A stretch of DNA of 17,547 bases, taken from Sandarakinorhabdus sp. Its GTDB lineage: Bacteria; Pseudomonadota; Alphaproteobacteria; Sphingomonadales; Sphingomonadaceae. The DNA lies in assembly GCA_025458465.1 (NCBI GenBank), contig JALOSK010000005.1, forward strand, positions 1-17,547, read 5' to 3'. Shown in pieces: positions 6,873-13,841 of this stretch. The number at the start of each line of letters is the position of its first letter. Within the stretch, counting starts at the first letter, position 1. Position numbers and translations under genes: made by a program. The notes beneath the pieces were generated by a model. That model made no database searches. It saw nothing but the letters and a program-made list of their open reading frames with translations, and was not told where the DNA came from.

Positions 6873-6879
6873 CTCCCTC
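6873..6879 (-). promoter_or_regulatory. Ribosome binding site of the alternative oxidase gene
   Basis: GAGGGAG on the minus strand ends nine bases before the ATG at 6863-6861. It directly touches the alternative ATG at 6872-6870, so the downstream start is preferred. Confidence 0.5.
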
Positions 6880-6948
6880 AGTTCGCGCTGCGGCCATAAA
6901 CAGCACCGTGGGCAGGGCCAGAGACGGCCCCGCAAGGCGGGCGACACC

Positions 6949-6972
6949 CGAAGCGAAAGGCGAAGCGACAGG
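6949..6972. repeat. Imperfect 12-bp tandem repeat in the oxidase leader
   Basis: CGAAGCGAAAGG (6949-6960) is followed immediately by CGAAGCGACAGG (6961-6972), which differs at one base. It sits about 86 bases upstream of the oxidase start codon, near the predicted transcription start. Confidence 0.6.
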
Positions 6973-6974
6973 TC

Positions 6975-7003
6975 ATTTCACGCATCCTCGTCATCCTCTG
7001 CAA
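6975..7003 (-). promoter_or_regulatory. Candidate promoter of the alternative oxidase gene
   Basis: On the minus strand TTGCAG (7003-6998) and TGAAAT (6980-6975) are 17 bases apart. Both are four-of-six matches to -35 and -10 consensus. The transcript would start near 6968 and have a leader of about 105 bases. Confidence 0.3.
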
Positions 7004-7060
7004 GGCCGGCAGCCGGCGCAGCGCCGACGGCCGGACAGGGGGGGCTGCGATCCGACATCA

Positions 7061-7076
7061 CAATGCCTGGGCATTG
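7061..7076. promoter_or_regulatory. Perfect 16-bp palindrome upstream of the oxidase, possible operator
   Basis: CAATGCC, a TG spacer and GGCATTG form a perfect 7+7 inverted repeat. It lies about 60 bases upstream of the candidate -35, a distance that would suit an activator better than a repressor. I do not recognise it as the site of a named regulator. Confidence 0.4.
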
Positions 7077-7175
7077 CCAGAGGGGCCCGGGATCCCAGAT
7101 GACAAGGTGGTAATGTTGTGCAGGACTTCAAGGCCGCAAGGGCCACCTGCGGCAGTCTGGCCAGCGGGACGCCAA

Positions 7176-7199
7176 CGCCGCCTCGGCCAAAGGGCGGCG
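7176..7199 (-). terminator. Possible weak terminator after scoB
   Basis: CGCCGCC (7176-7182) and GGCGGCG (7193-7199) make a 7-bp stem around a 10-base loop, 23 bases past the scoB stop. There is no clear U-run on the minus strand, so this is only a candidate. Confidence 0.28.
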
Positions 7200-7221
7200 C
7201 CGGGCTGCAGCTGGACTGGCT

Positions 7222-7854
7222 TCAGGCTTCGAAATGGCCCTCGGTACGGGCGCGCAGCATGTCGAGATCGATGCCCGGCGCCATTTCGACCAGTTTGAAG
7301 GACGCCCCCTTGGCCGGCCGCGCCAGCACCGCGAGATCGGAAATCACCATGTCCACCACGCCCTTGCCGGTCAGCGGCAGGGTGCAGGCGCGCTTGAACT
7401 TGGGCGATCCGTCCTTGGCATTGTGCTCCATCAGCACGATGATCTTCTTCACCCCAGCCACCAGGTCCATGGCGCCGCCCATGCCCTTCACCATCTTGCC
7501 GGGGATCATCCAGTTGGCGATGTCGCCATTGTCGGCCACTTCCATGGCGCCCAGGATGGACAGATCCACGTGCCCGCCGCGGATCATCGCGAAACTGTCG
7601 GCGCTGCTGAAATAGCTGGTGCGATCCAGTTCGGTGATGGTCTGCTTGCCGGCGTTGATCAGATCGGGATCTTCGTCGCCAGAAAAGGGGAACGGCCCCA
7701 TGCCCAGCATGCCGTTCTCGCTCTGCAGCGTGACGTCGATGCCTTCGGGGATGTGGTTGGCCACCAGCGTCGGCATGCCGATGCCCAGGTTGACGTAGAA
7801 ACCGTCCTGCAGTTCCTGCGCGGCGCGGGCGGCCTGTTGATCACGCGTCCACAT
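7222..7854 (-). CDS. scoB: 3-oxoacid CoA-transferase subunit B
   Basis: With ScoA this subunit moves CoA from succinyl-CoA to acetoacetate or a related 3-oxoacid, linking ketone bodies or aromatic-derived oxoacids to acetyl-CoA. The 210-residue length is normal. It contains [17 protein letters not shown] (17-33) and the catalytic [12 protein letters not shown] motif (45-56), in which Glu46 forms the CoA thioester intermediate. [14 protein letters not shown] and [14 protein letters not shown] further along are also typical. Its ATG shares one base with the scoA stop (TGATG), so the subunits are co-translated. The substrate is uncertain: 3-oxoadipate CoA-transferases are close relatives, though the sequence looks more like the succinyl-CoA:acetoacetate type. 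Confidence 0.92.
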   Translation of the reverse strand: MWTRDQQAARAAQELQDGFYVNLGIGMPTLVANHIPEGIDVTLQSENGMLGMGPFPFSGDEDPDLINAGKQTITELDRTSYFSSADSFAMIRGGHVDLSILGAMEVADNGDIANWMIPGKMVKGMGGAMDLVAGVKKIIVLMEHNAKDGSPKFKRACTLPLTGKGVVDMVISDLAVLARPAKGASFKLVEMAPGIDLDMLRARTEGHFEA

Positions 7855-8588
7855 CAGGCGGCCTCCCTTTCCCGCGCGGCCGGGTCACCCGGCTCACGCA
7901 CCGTGCGCTGTTCGATGCGCTTCTCATATTCCTGGCCCACGATCAGCCGTTGCACGAAGATGCCCGGCGTGTGGATGGCATCGGGATCAAGCGCGCCCGG
8001 CGCCACCAGTTCCTCCACCTCCGCAATGGTCACCTTGCCGGCGGTGGCCATCATCGGGTTGAAATTGCGCGCGGTCTTGCGGAACACCAGATTGCCGTAA
8101 GGGTCGGCCTTCCACGCCTTCACGATGGACACGTCGGCCACCAGACCGGTTTCGAGGATATAGGTCTCCCCGTTGAAATCCTTGTGTTCCTTGCCCTCGG
8201 CCACCAGCGTGCCCACACCGGTTTTCGTGTAGAAGCCCGGAATGCCCGCGCCGCCAGCGCGGATGCGTTCGGCCAGCGTGCCTTGCGGGTTGAATTCCAG
8301 TTGCAGCTCGCCCGACAGATATTGCCGTTCGAACTCCTTGTTCTCGCCAACATAGCTGGAGATCATCTTGGCAATCTGCCGGGTTTCCAGCAGCTGCCCC
8401 AGCCCGAAGCCGTCCACACCGGCGTTGTTGGAAATGACGGTGAGTCCCTTCACGCCGGCATCGCGCAGCGCCGCAATCAGTTTTTCGGGAATGCCGCACA
8501 GGCCGAAGCCGCCGGACATGACGGTCATGCCATCGAACAGCAGGCCATCAAGGGCTGCCCTTGCATCGGGGTAGAGCTTGTTGGCCAC
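7854..8588 (-). CDS. scoA: 3-oxoacid CoA-transferase subunit A
   Basis: The 244-residue alpha subunit carries the CoA-transferase signature [15 protein letters not shown] (24-38), the [16 protein letters not shown] segment, and the [22 protein letters not shown] and [13 protein letters not shown] blocks typical of the SCOT family. The start is a GTG at 8588-8586, chosen because AAAGGAG (8602-8596) lies seven bases before it and the product begins as homologues do; the ATG at 8605 is out of frame. The stop overlaps the scoB ATG by one base. It lies 72 bases downstream of a small membrane protein gene and an acyl-CoA ligase gene on the same strand, which suggests one organic-acid catabolic unit. 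Confidence 0.93.
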   Translation of the reverse strand: MANKLYPDARAALDGLLFDGMTVMSGGFGLCGIPEKLIAALRDAGVKGLTVISNNAGVDGFGLGQLLETRQIAKMISSYVGENKEFERQYLSGELQLEFNPQGTLAERIRAGGAGIPGFYTKTGVGTLVAEGKEHKDFNGETYILETGLVADVSIVKAWKADPYGNLVFRKTARNFNPMMATAGKVTIAEVEELVAPGALDPDAIHTPGIFVQRLIVGQEYEKRIEQRTVREPGDPAAREREAA

Positions 8589-8595
8589 GCGCCGG

Positions 8596-8602
8596 CTCCT
8601 TT
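8596..8602 (-). promoter_or_regulatory. Ribosome binding site fixing the GTG start of scoA
   Basis: AAAGGAG on the minus strand is a near-ideal Shine-Dalgarno, seven bases upstream of the GTG at 8588-8586. It supports that start over other codons. Confidence 0.75.
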
Positions 8603-8660
8603 CATGTTGCAGGTGCGAGATAGCCAGAATGTCGCAGGTGCGCCAGCGCGGAATCGTGAA

Positions 8661-8993
8661 TCAGGCGCGGGCGCGGCCGATGATGCCGCCCAGAAGCCCG
8701 GTGACGGCGCTGCCCGCCGTGCCGAAGGCCAGCAGGCTGGCCGGCACGTCCCCCAGGGCGACAGACACGGCGATGCCCAGTGCCGCCGAAATGCCGCCCG
8801 CCAGCGCGCCACCACCCGCCGCAGCGGACAGGCTGGCAGGCCGGCCCTTCAGCGCACCCCAGCCGGCCAAGGCGGAAATGCCCATGCCTCCGATGGCAAA
8901 CAGGTTGGCGATGGCCGGCACAGAGTGGCCGGCGACCACCATGATGATCTGCGCCAGCGTGCCCAGCAGCGTCGCGCGCGTGAGTTGGTTCAT
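8661..8993 (-). CDS. Small glycine/alanine-rich membrane protein, unknown function
   Basis: I do not recognise this 110-residue protein. It is strongly hydrophobic, with probably three transmembrane stretches (about 10-47, possibly two short helices; 54-80; 84-105). It is rich in small residues in GxxxG-like spacing (AIGGMGISALAGWGALKG, AAAGGGALAGGISAALG, GTAGSAVTGLLGGIIG), as in glycine-zipper membrane proteins. The ends are basic (LTR near the start, GRARA at the end). The ATG at 8993 follows a G-rich stretch but not a classic ribosome binding site. It lies between the acyl-CoA ligase and scoA genes, with gaps of 48 and 72 bases, so it is probably co-transcribed with them. Confidence 0.65.
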   Translation of the reverse strand: MNQLTRATLLGTLAQIIMVVAGHSVPAIANLFAIGGMGISALAGWGALKGRPASLSAAAGGGALAGGISAALGIAVSVALGDVPASLLAFGTAGSAVTGLLGGIIGRARA

Positions 8994-9041
8994 GGCCTGC
9001 CCCCCAAGCTTCAGAGGGAAATGCTGCGCCTTTTGCCTTTG

Positions 9042-10547
9042 TCAGGCAACTGTGCCCTTGAACCCGTCGCGCAGTTCGCGCTTCAGCACCTTGCCGATGT
9101 GGCTGCGCGGCAGTTCATCCACCAGCACCACGGCGGCAAGGCGCTGCGTCTTGCCCAGCCTTGCGTTGGCAGCGGTGCGAAGGCCTTCCGCATCCCCGCC
9201 GGGGGCGACCACGAACGCCACCGGGGTTTCGCCCCAGGCATCGGACACGACGCCCACCACGGCGGCTTCCTTCACCCCGGGCAGCGCCACCAGCACGGCT
9301 TCGAGGTCTGACGGGTAGATGTTGAAGCCGCCCGAAATGATCATGTCCTTGGCGCGGTCCATCAGGGTCAGGAAGCCATCCTCGTCCAGCCGGCCGATGT
9401 CGCCGGTGCGCAGCCATTCCTTGCCATCCTTGTCGATCCAGTAGGCCTTGGCCGTCAGGTCGGGGCGGTTCCTGTAACCATTCATCGTGGCGGGCGATCG
9501 GCCCACGATCTCGCCGGGGGTGCCCGGCGGCACGTCGTTGCCCTCCTCGTCGATGATGCGCACCTCGTGGCCGGGTTGCGGCAGGCCCACCGTGTGCAGC
9601 TTGTCGGGATGTTCGTGGGCCACCAGCATGAAGCCCACGCCGCCTTCGGTCATCCCGAAGAACTCGATGAGCCCGCCGGGCATCCGGCGCAGCACCTCCG
9701 CCTTCAGATCGGCGGCAAAGGGCGCCGAGGTGCAGAATTTCATGAACATCGACGAAAGATCGGTGGCATCGAAGCCGGGATCGGCCAGCAGGCGGCGATA
9801 TTGCACCGGCACCAGCATGGCGTGGGTGACGCGGTGGCGTTCGGCCAGCTTCAGCCATTCACCCGTGTCGAATTTGGCCATCAGCACCGCGGTGCCGCCC
9901 CAGGCCAGGGTGGGAATGAACGAGACCAGCGTGGTGTTGGAATAAAGCGGCGTCGAACACAGCGTCACGCAATCGGGGCCATAGCCGATGCGCCGCCCGC
10001 CGGTGATGTGCAGCGATCGCATGGCGCAGCTCTGCACGATGCCCTTGGGCGTGCCGGTGGTGCCACTGGAATAGATGATGTTGAAGCCGGCCTTGGGATC
10101 CAGTGGTGCCAGCGGCGGCAGCGGCGCATCGGCATCAAGCCAGCCGTCCAGCGCATCAAGCGCCACCAGTTCATACCCCGTCAGCACATCACCGAATGCG
10201 GCCCGATTGGCGGTATCAACAAACACCAGCCGGGCGCCCGAATCGGCGACCATGGCGGCAATCTGGTCGGGCGTGGAGGATGGCGCCAGCGGCGCAATGG
10301 TGGCCCGCAGCCGCAGCACCGCGCCCCATAGCACGGCATAATCGGCACTGCTGGCGGCAACGCTGGCCACGCTGTCGCCCGGCTTGACGCCATGCGCGGC
10401 CAGTGTGGCGGCAAGCCGCTGCGCACGCTGCCAGTAATCGGCCCAGTTCAGGCGCTGATCCCCGCAGATCACCGCGGGATGTTCGGGCCGCACAGCCGCG
10501 TTTTCGGCCAGGGCGGCGGGGAAATCGAAGATGCTCTCGGTGGTCAT
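9042..10547 (-). CDS. AMP-binding acyl-CoA ligase (class I adenylate-forming)
   Basis: The enzyme should activate a carboxylic acid with ATP to the acyl-adenylate and then the CoA thioester. The 501-residue protein has all core motifs in order: the P-loop IIYSSGTTGTPKGI (157-170), EFFGMTEGG (295-303), the Asp-containing LRTGDIGRLDEDGFL (379-393), the hinge DRAKDMIISGGFNIYP (397-412), and the C-terminal Lys486 in HIGKVLKREL. The EFFGMTEGG motif and moderate length fit medium/short-chain or aromatic acid ligases as well as fatty-acid ligases, so the substrate is unknown. The ATG at 10547 gives the expected N-terminus. Its proximity to scoAB and the downstream acyl-CoA dehydrogenase suggests an acid-degradation route. 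Confidence 0.92.
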   Translation of the reverse strand: MTTESIFDFPAALAENAAVRPEHPAVICGDQRLNWADYWQRAQRLAATLAAHGVKPGDSVASVAASSADYAVLWGAVLRLRATIAPLAPSSTPDQIAAMVADSGARLVFVDTANRAAFGDVLTGYELVALDALDGWLDADAPLPPLAPLDPKAGFNIIYSSGTTGTPKGIVQSCAMRSLHITGGRRIGYGPDCVTLCSTPLYSNTTLVSFIPTLAWGGTAVLMAKFDTGEWLKLAERHRVTHAMLVPVQYRRLLADPGFDATDLSSMFMKFCTSAPFAADLKAEVLRRMPGGLIEFFGMTEGGVGFMLVAHEHPDKLHTVGLPQPGHEVRIIDEEGNDVPPGTPGEIVGRSPATMNGYRNRPDLTAKAYWIDKDGKEWLRTGDIGRLDEDGFLTLMDRAKDMIISGGFNIYPSDLEAVLVALPGVKEAAVVGVVSDAWGETPVAFVVAPGGDAEGLRTAANARLGKTQRLAAVVLVDELPRSHIGKVLKRELRDGFKGTVA

Positions 10548-10592
10548 GGCCGGCAGGGTCGCGAAACCCGGCCGGCCTGTCCACTGGTGTTT

Positions 10593-10892
10593 TCAGGCAG
10601 CCTGGGCGAGCGGCTGCGTGGGCGCGGCCGGCACGGCCTGGCCCAACTGGGTCAGCGCGCGGACATGGGCGGCATAATTGTCCGACAGGCGGGCAAGGTG
10701 CACGGGGTCGCCGCCGTTGCGGGCGATGGCGTCGGCCAGCAGTTCGGCACCGGCAACAAGCTGAGCGATCTGGCGCTGCTTGCGACGTTCCAGCTGACGC
10801 GGCACCAGGATCATCGCCCATGCGGCGATGCCCGAAAGCGTGATGAGGGTGAACACGGTCATCAGGATGGGCACGATATTGTTGGCCAGCAT
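10593..10892 (-). CDS. Small single-pass membrane protein, unknown function
   Basis: This is a 99-residue protein that I do not recognise. The N-terminus holds one transmembrane helix (about 6-30, IVPILMTVFTLITLSGIAAWAMILV). A basic stretch RQLERRKQRQ and a predicted helical, possibly coiled segment to about residue 85 follow, and the tail is Ala/Pro/Gln-rich. The charge pattern predicts a cytoplasmic C-terminus. I preferred the ATG at 10892 because GGAGAG sits about six bases upstream; an in-frame ATG at 10910 would add six residues without a better site. It precedes the acyl-CoA ligase by 45 bases and could be the first gene of that unit. Confidence 0.62.
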   Translation of the reverse strand: MLANNIVPILMTVFTLITLSGIAAWAMILVPRQLERRKQRQIAQLVAGAELLADAIARNGGDPVHLARLSDNYAAHVRALTQLGQAVPAAPTQPLAQAA

Positions 10893-11037
10893 GGCGGCTC
10901 TCCGAAACATGGGGCAGCGGCGGAAATGCCCTGCTCAGCCGGCGGCATGACAGCGACGTAATGTTCGCGCGAGTGGACGTCCGGTCGCGGGCGCTTCTGC
11001 CGCACTGCGACATTCCGCAACAGCCTGTGCTGAAATG

Positions 11038-11068
11038 AAAAAGGGCGGCGGCCTCACGGCCACCGCCC
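11038..11068 (-). terminator. Intrinsic terminator of the cold-shock protein gene
   Basis: On the minus strand an 11-bp stem with one G-U wobble (11068-11058 against 11053-11043) and a GTGA loop is followed by five T residues (11042-11038). It starts 26 bases after the stop codon and is a textbook Rho-independent terminator. Confidence 0.88.
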
Positions 11069-11093
11069 TCCATTCCGTGATGCCTGTGGCAGC

Positions 11094-11915
11094 TTACAGC
11101 GGCTGCAGGTTCACTGCGGCCTGCTTGCCGCGGCGGTCTTCCTCCAGCTCGAACGAGACGCGCTGGCCTTCGTTGAGATTGGCGAAACCGGCGCGCTCCA
11201 CGGCCGAAATGTGGACGAAGGCGTCCGGCGCGCCATCGTCGCGCTGGATGAAGCCAAAGCCCTTGGTGCCGTTGAAGAACTTCACGGTCCCTTCAACCCG
11301 CACGCCATCGGTGACCGGCGTTGCGCGTTCACGCGGCGCTGGGCGACGTTCGAAATCACCACGCGGTTCGCGCGGTTCACGCGGCGCCCGATCCTCAACC
11401 GGCAGGGGCTCGCCCTCGATCTTCAGATCCGTGGCCGAGATGCGGCCGTTGCGCTCGGTCAGGGTGAATTCCAGCGGCTGGCCATCGGCCAGACCGGTGA
11501 GGCCGGCAGCCTCGACGGCCGAAATGTGGACGAACACGTCCTCACCGCCGTCTTCACGGACCACGAAACCAAAACCCTTCTGGGCGTTGAAGAACTTCAC
11601 GGTGCCACGGCCGGTGCCAACAACGATCCCGGGCGTCATCTCGCGGCGCGGGCCGCCGAAGCCGCCACCACCGCCGCCGCCGCCAAAACGGCCGCCACCG
11701 CCGCCGCCGAAGCCGCCGCGATCGCCACCGCCGAAGCCGCCGCCGCCGCCGCCGCCACCGAAGCCGCCGCGACCACCGCCGCCGCCACCGAAGCGATCAC
11801 CACCGCCGAAGCTGCGGCCGCGATCGAAATCGTCGAAACCACCGCCGTCAAATCCACGCTCGCGCTTGTCGAAGCCACCGCGCCCGGGCCCACGCCCACG
11901 TCTGTCAAAGCTCAT
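11094..11915 (-). CDS. Two-domain cold-shock protein with Gly/Arg/Phe-rich N-terminal tail
   Basis: The 273-residue protein has two cold-shock domains, at about 102-167 and 207-272. Each has RNP1 (KGFGFV at 113-118, KGFGFI at 218-223) and RNP2 (DVFVHIS, DAFVHIS), so both should bind single-stranded RNA or DNA. Residues 1-90 are low-complexity Gly, Arg, Phe and Asp, with RGG and FGGG repeats. The inter-domain linker (about 170-203) is rich in Arg, Pro and Glu. Two-domain cold-shock proteins are known in alphaproteobacteria, but the long RGG-like tail is unusual among short bacterial Csps. The ATG at 11915 has only a weak GGGA site upstream. An internal Met93 lies just before domain 1 but lacks a convincing ribosome binding site. 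It is likely an RNA chaperone. Confidence 0.93.
   Translation of the reverse strand: MSFDRRGRGPGRGGFDKRERGFDGGGFDDFDRGRSFGGGDRFGGGGGGRGGFGGGGGGGGFGGGDRGGFGGGGGGRFGGGGGGGGFGGPRREMTPGIVVGTGRGTVKFFNAQKGFGFVVREDGGEDVFVHISAVEAAGLTGLADGQPLEFTLTERNGRISATDLKIEGEPLPVEDRAPREPREPRGDFERRPAPRERATPVTDGVRVEGTVKFFNGTKGFGFIQRDDGAPDAFVHISAVERAGFANLNEGQRVSFELEEDRRGKQAAVNLQPL
11652..11810 (-). repeat. GGN/GGC codon-repeat tract encoding the Gly-rich tail
   Basis: The minus strand reads as repeated glycine codons interrupted by Phe and Arg/Asp codons, encoding residues about 36-88. The near-identical triplets make the tract prone to slippage in replication and to assembly errors. No frameshift is present in this copy. 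Confidence 0.75.
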
Positions 11916-11995
11916 CTAACGTCCCAAATCCAAAGTGCCTGTGCTGTTGTGGAGCCTGTCGGGCGATGCGGTGAAATAGTCCATGCAGCCGGCCG

Positions 11996-12024
11996 ATAAC
12001 GCGCCGACCTTCAACGTAAAGCAA
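11996..12024 (-). promoter_or_regulatory. Candidate promoter of the cold-shock protein gene
   Basis: On the minus strand TTGCTT (12024-12019) and CGTTAT (12001-11996) are 17 bases apart in a locally AT-richer patch. The transcript would start near 11989 and have a leader of about 74 bases, plausible for a cold-shock gene. The -10 match is poor. Confidence 0.28.
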
Positions 12025-12101
12025 AAGCGCTTCACTTGCGAGTCGAATATTGGAACGCGCCCCGGCCCGATACCCAGCCTCCGATTCGGGCGCTGCGCGA
12101 C

Positions 12102-12869
12102 CTACCGCCGGCGCGTCACCGCCGCCGCCAGCACGCCGGCCATCAACGCCGCCGCCACGGCCGACAGGCCGTAGGCAAGGCTGTGTTCCTGCGCGTTCAC
12201 ATACACCCAGCGTTCGAAGCCCGACTTGTCGATCACGAACGGCGCCGATGTGCTGGCCAGCACCCGGCCCTTGCGGATCAGGTGGATTTCGGCAGCATAC
12301 TCGCCCACCGGCACCGCCGCCGGCAACGCGATGCGGGCGGCATAGAGCACATCGCGGGTCAGCTCGACCCCGCCCGGCCGTTCGGCAAACAGGCCGGCGC
12401 GTTCGCGTGCCGCCACCAGCCCGGCCTCGAACGTCCGGGTGGTGGCATCGCCAGCCGCGCTCACCGGTGACAATTGCAGGTTGCGGATGCCGATTTCATA
12501 GATGGCGGTGGTGCGTTCATCGGCCAGTTCGGCGACCGGGCGCGTTGCCGCCACCGCATAGAAGCCGGGCACCGATTCGAAGCGCACCGCCTGCGCGTTC
12601 ACCCAGATACCGGCTATGCGCTCCTTGCGGCGCACGGTGACGGGGGCGGCTGGCCCGCGCACCACCACCGCGATATCGGGCGGATCATCGGGCGCCTGGC
12701 CGCGCGGATACTGGATGGCGCCGAACACCAGCAGTTCGGCGCCGCGGAAGGTGGTGTTGATGTCGATGCGCGCCTGGCTGAGCTGGGTGATGAGGCCGAT
12801 GGGCGCCGCACCGGCCAAAAGCGGCCACAGCAGCAGCCACTGCAACAGGGGCAGGATGCGCCGCATCAT
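12102..12869 (-). CDS. TIGR02186 family membrane-anchored protein (Alph_Pro_TM)
   Basis: The 255-residue protein has an N-terminal signal sequence (MMRRILPLLQWLLLWPLL, cleavage near AGAA at about 22). A periplasmic beta-rich domain follows (ITQLSQARIDINTTFRGAELLVFGAI, then PDIAVVVRGP and AGIWVNAQAVRFESVPGFYAVAATRP). A C-terminal transmembrane helix ends in TRRR. This matches the alphaproteobacterial TIGR02186/Alph_Pro_TM family, often encoded beside a TauE/SafE exporter. Its molecular role is unknown. I chose the start at 12869 because it overlaps the exporter's stop in ATGA; the same frame stays open much further upstream, but that part is only the shadow of the exporter gene. Confidence 0.85.
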   Translation of the reverse strand: MMRRILPLLQWLLLWPLLAGAAPIGLITQLSQARIDINTTFRGAELLVFGAIQYPRGQAPDDPPDIAVVVRGPAAPVTVRRKERIAGIWVNAQAVRFESVPGFYAVAATRPVAELADERTTAIYEIGIRNLQLSPVSAAGDATTRTFEAGLVAARERAGLFAERPGGVELTRDVLYAARIALPAAVPVGEYAAEIHLIRKGRVLASTSAPFVIDKSGFERWVYVNAQEHSLAYGLSAVAAALMAGVLAAAVTRRR

Positions 12870-13783
12870 GCGCCCTCGAACAGCGCGAACGGTTCGGCCG
12901 GCCGCAGCGTGAGCCCGAAGGCCAGCCGCGCCGCCACCGCCAGCACCAGCAGCGCCAGCGCCAGCCGCAGCCGATCGGGCGGCATCTTCTGGGCCGCGCG
13001 CACGCCGAACTGGGCACCGGCCACCCCGCCCACCAGCAGCAACAGCGCCAGCACGATATCGACGGTTTTCGATGCGGTGGCGTGCAACAGGGTGGTGGCC
13101 GCCGTCACGAAGATGATCTGGAACAGCGAGGTGCCCACCACCGCCTGCGCCCGCATGCCCAGCACATAGACCATGGCCGGCACCATGATGAAGCCGCCGC
13201 CGATGCCCATGATGACGGTGAGCATGCCCACCAGCGCACCCAGCAGCAACGGGGCCAGCGGCGAGATGTAGAGGCCGGACCGCTGGAAGCGCATCCGCCA
13301 CGGCAAGGCCGCCACCCACGAAAGATGGCGCCGGCCGCGCGCCGGGGGATCCTGCCCCGCCCGCGCCGCCAGCAGCGCGGTCACGGCATCACGCAGCATC
13401 AGCCCCCCGATGGCGGTGAGGAACAGCACATAGATGAGGCTGATGACGATATCGATCTGGCCGACCGCCTGCAGCAGCCGGAACACCACCTGCCCCAGCC
13501 CGGCGCCGATGACGCCGCCGGCCACCAGCACGCCGCCCATCTTCACGTCCACCTGGCCGCGTTCCCAATAGGCCAGCGCGCCCGATACCGATGATCCGGT
13601 GATCTGCGTGGCCGAAGACGCCACGGCCACCGCCGGCGGGATGCCATAGAAGATCAGCAGCGGCGTCGTGAGAAAGCCGCCGCCCACGCCGAACATGCCC
13701 GACAGGAAGCCCACGCCCGCACCCAGGAGGATGATGACGAGCGCGTTCACCGACATCTCGGCAATGGGCAGATACAGATCCAT
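12866..13783 (-). CDS. TauE/SafE family membrane transporter (sulfite exporter-like)
   Basis: The 305-residue polytopic protein has the two TauE/SafE half-repeats: GAGVGFLSGMFGVGGGFLTTPLLIFYGIPP (about 22-50) with ASSATQITGSSVSGALAYWERG, and GALVGMLTVIMGIGGGFIMVPAMVYVLGM (about 183-210) with VVGTSLFQIIF. A basic cytoplasmic loop (about 137-165) separates the halves. Family members move sulfite, sulfoacetate or other small organic anions across the inner membrane; the substrate here is unknown. It is translated just ahead of the TIGR02186 gene with a four-base overlap, so the two probably form one unit. No strong ribosome binding site is visible before the ATG at 13783. Confidence 0.9.
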   Translation of the reverse strand: MDLYLPIAEMSVNALVIILLGAGVGFLSGMFGVGGGFLTTPLLIFYGIPPAVAVASSATQITGSSVSGALAYWERGQVDVKMGGVLVAGGVIGAGLGQVVFRLLQAVGQIDIVISLIYVLFLTAIGGLMLRDAVTALLAARAGQDPPARGRRHLSWVAALPWRMRFQRSGLYISPLAPLLLGALVGMLTVIMGIGGGFIMVPAMVYVLGMRAQAVVGTSLFQIIFVTAATTLLHATASKTVDIVLALLLLVGGVAGAQFGVRAAQKMPPDRLRLALALLVLAVAARLAFGLTLRPAEPFALFEGA

Positions 13784-13841
13784 GCGCGGCCCACGTTACG
13801 GCGCTGCGGGCCAAAAGGGAATCGCCCGCTTGAACGCAGGC

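Larger units (their letters stand above)
6864..7221. other. Gene-free stretch upstream of the alternative oxidase
   Basis: These 358 bases hold no convincing protein gene. They contain the oxidase leader, a 12-bp tandem repeat (6949-6972), a weak promoter candidate (6975-7003), a CGGCGC-A-GCGCCG inverted repeat (7014-7026), a palindrome (7061-7076), and a possible weak hairpin terminator for scoB (7176-7199). Short frames on both strands here have no family resemblance. A small RNA cannot be excluded. Confidence 0.55.

Noticed and set aside
6864..6947. Longer N-terminus for the alternative oxidase
   Set aside because: The extra residues are Pro/Arg/Cys-rich without homology, and a ribosome binding site at 6873-6879 points to the ATG at 6863.
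7950..9311. 453-codon plus-strand frame opposite scoA and the ligase C-terminus
   Set aside because: It is the antisense shadow of scoA, the small membrane protein and the ligase, His/Gln-rich with no family resemblance.
11035..11999. Two long plus-strand frames (Pro-rich and Ala/Thr-rich) opposite the cold-shock gene
   Set aside because: The Pro and Ala repeats are the complementary reading of the GGN glycine codons; the minus strand encodes two intact cold-shock domains.
12870..13319. 150-codon upstream extension of the TIGR02186 frame
   Set aside because: The added part is His/Gly/Ala-rich and lies out of frame over the exporter gene. The ATGA overlap at 12869 and the signal peptide mark the true start.
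13806..13829. Possible terminator after pgeF (GCGGGC and GCCCGC, 12-base loop)
   Set aside because: The stem is only 6 bp, the loop is large and there is no T-run after it on the minus strand.
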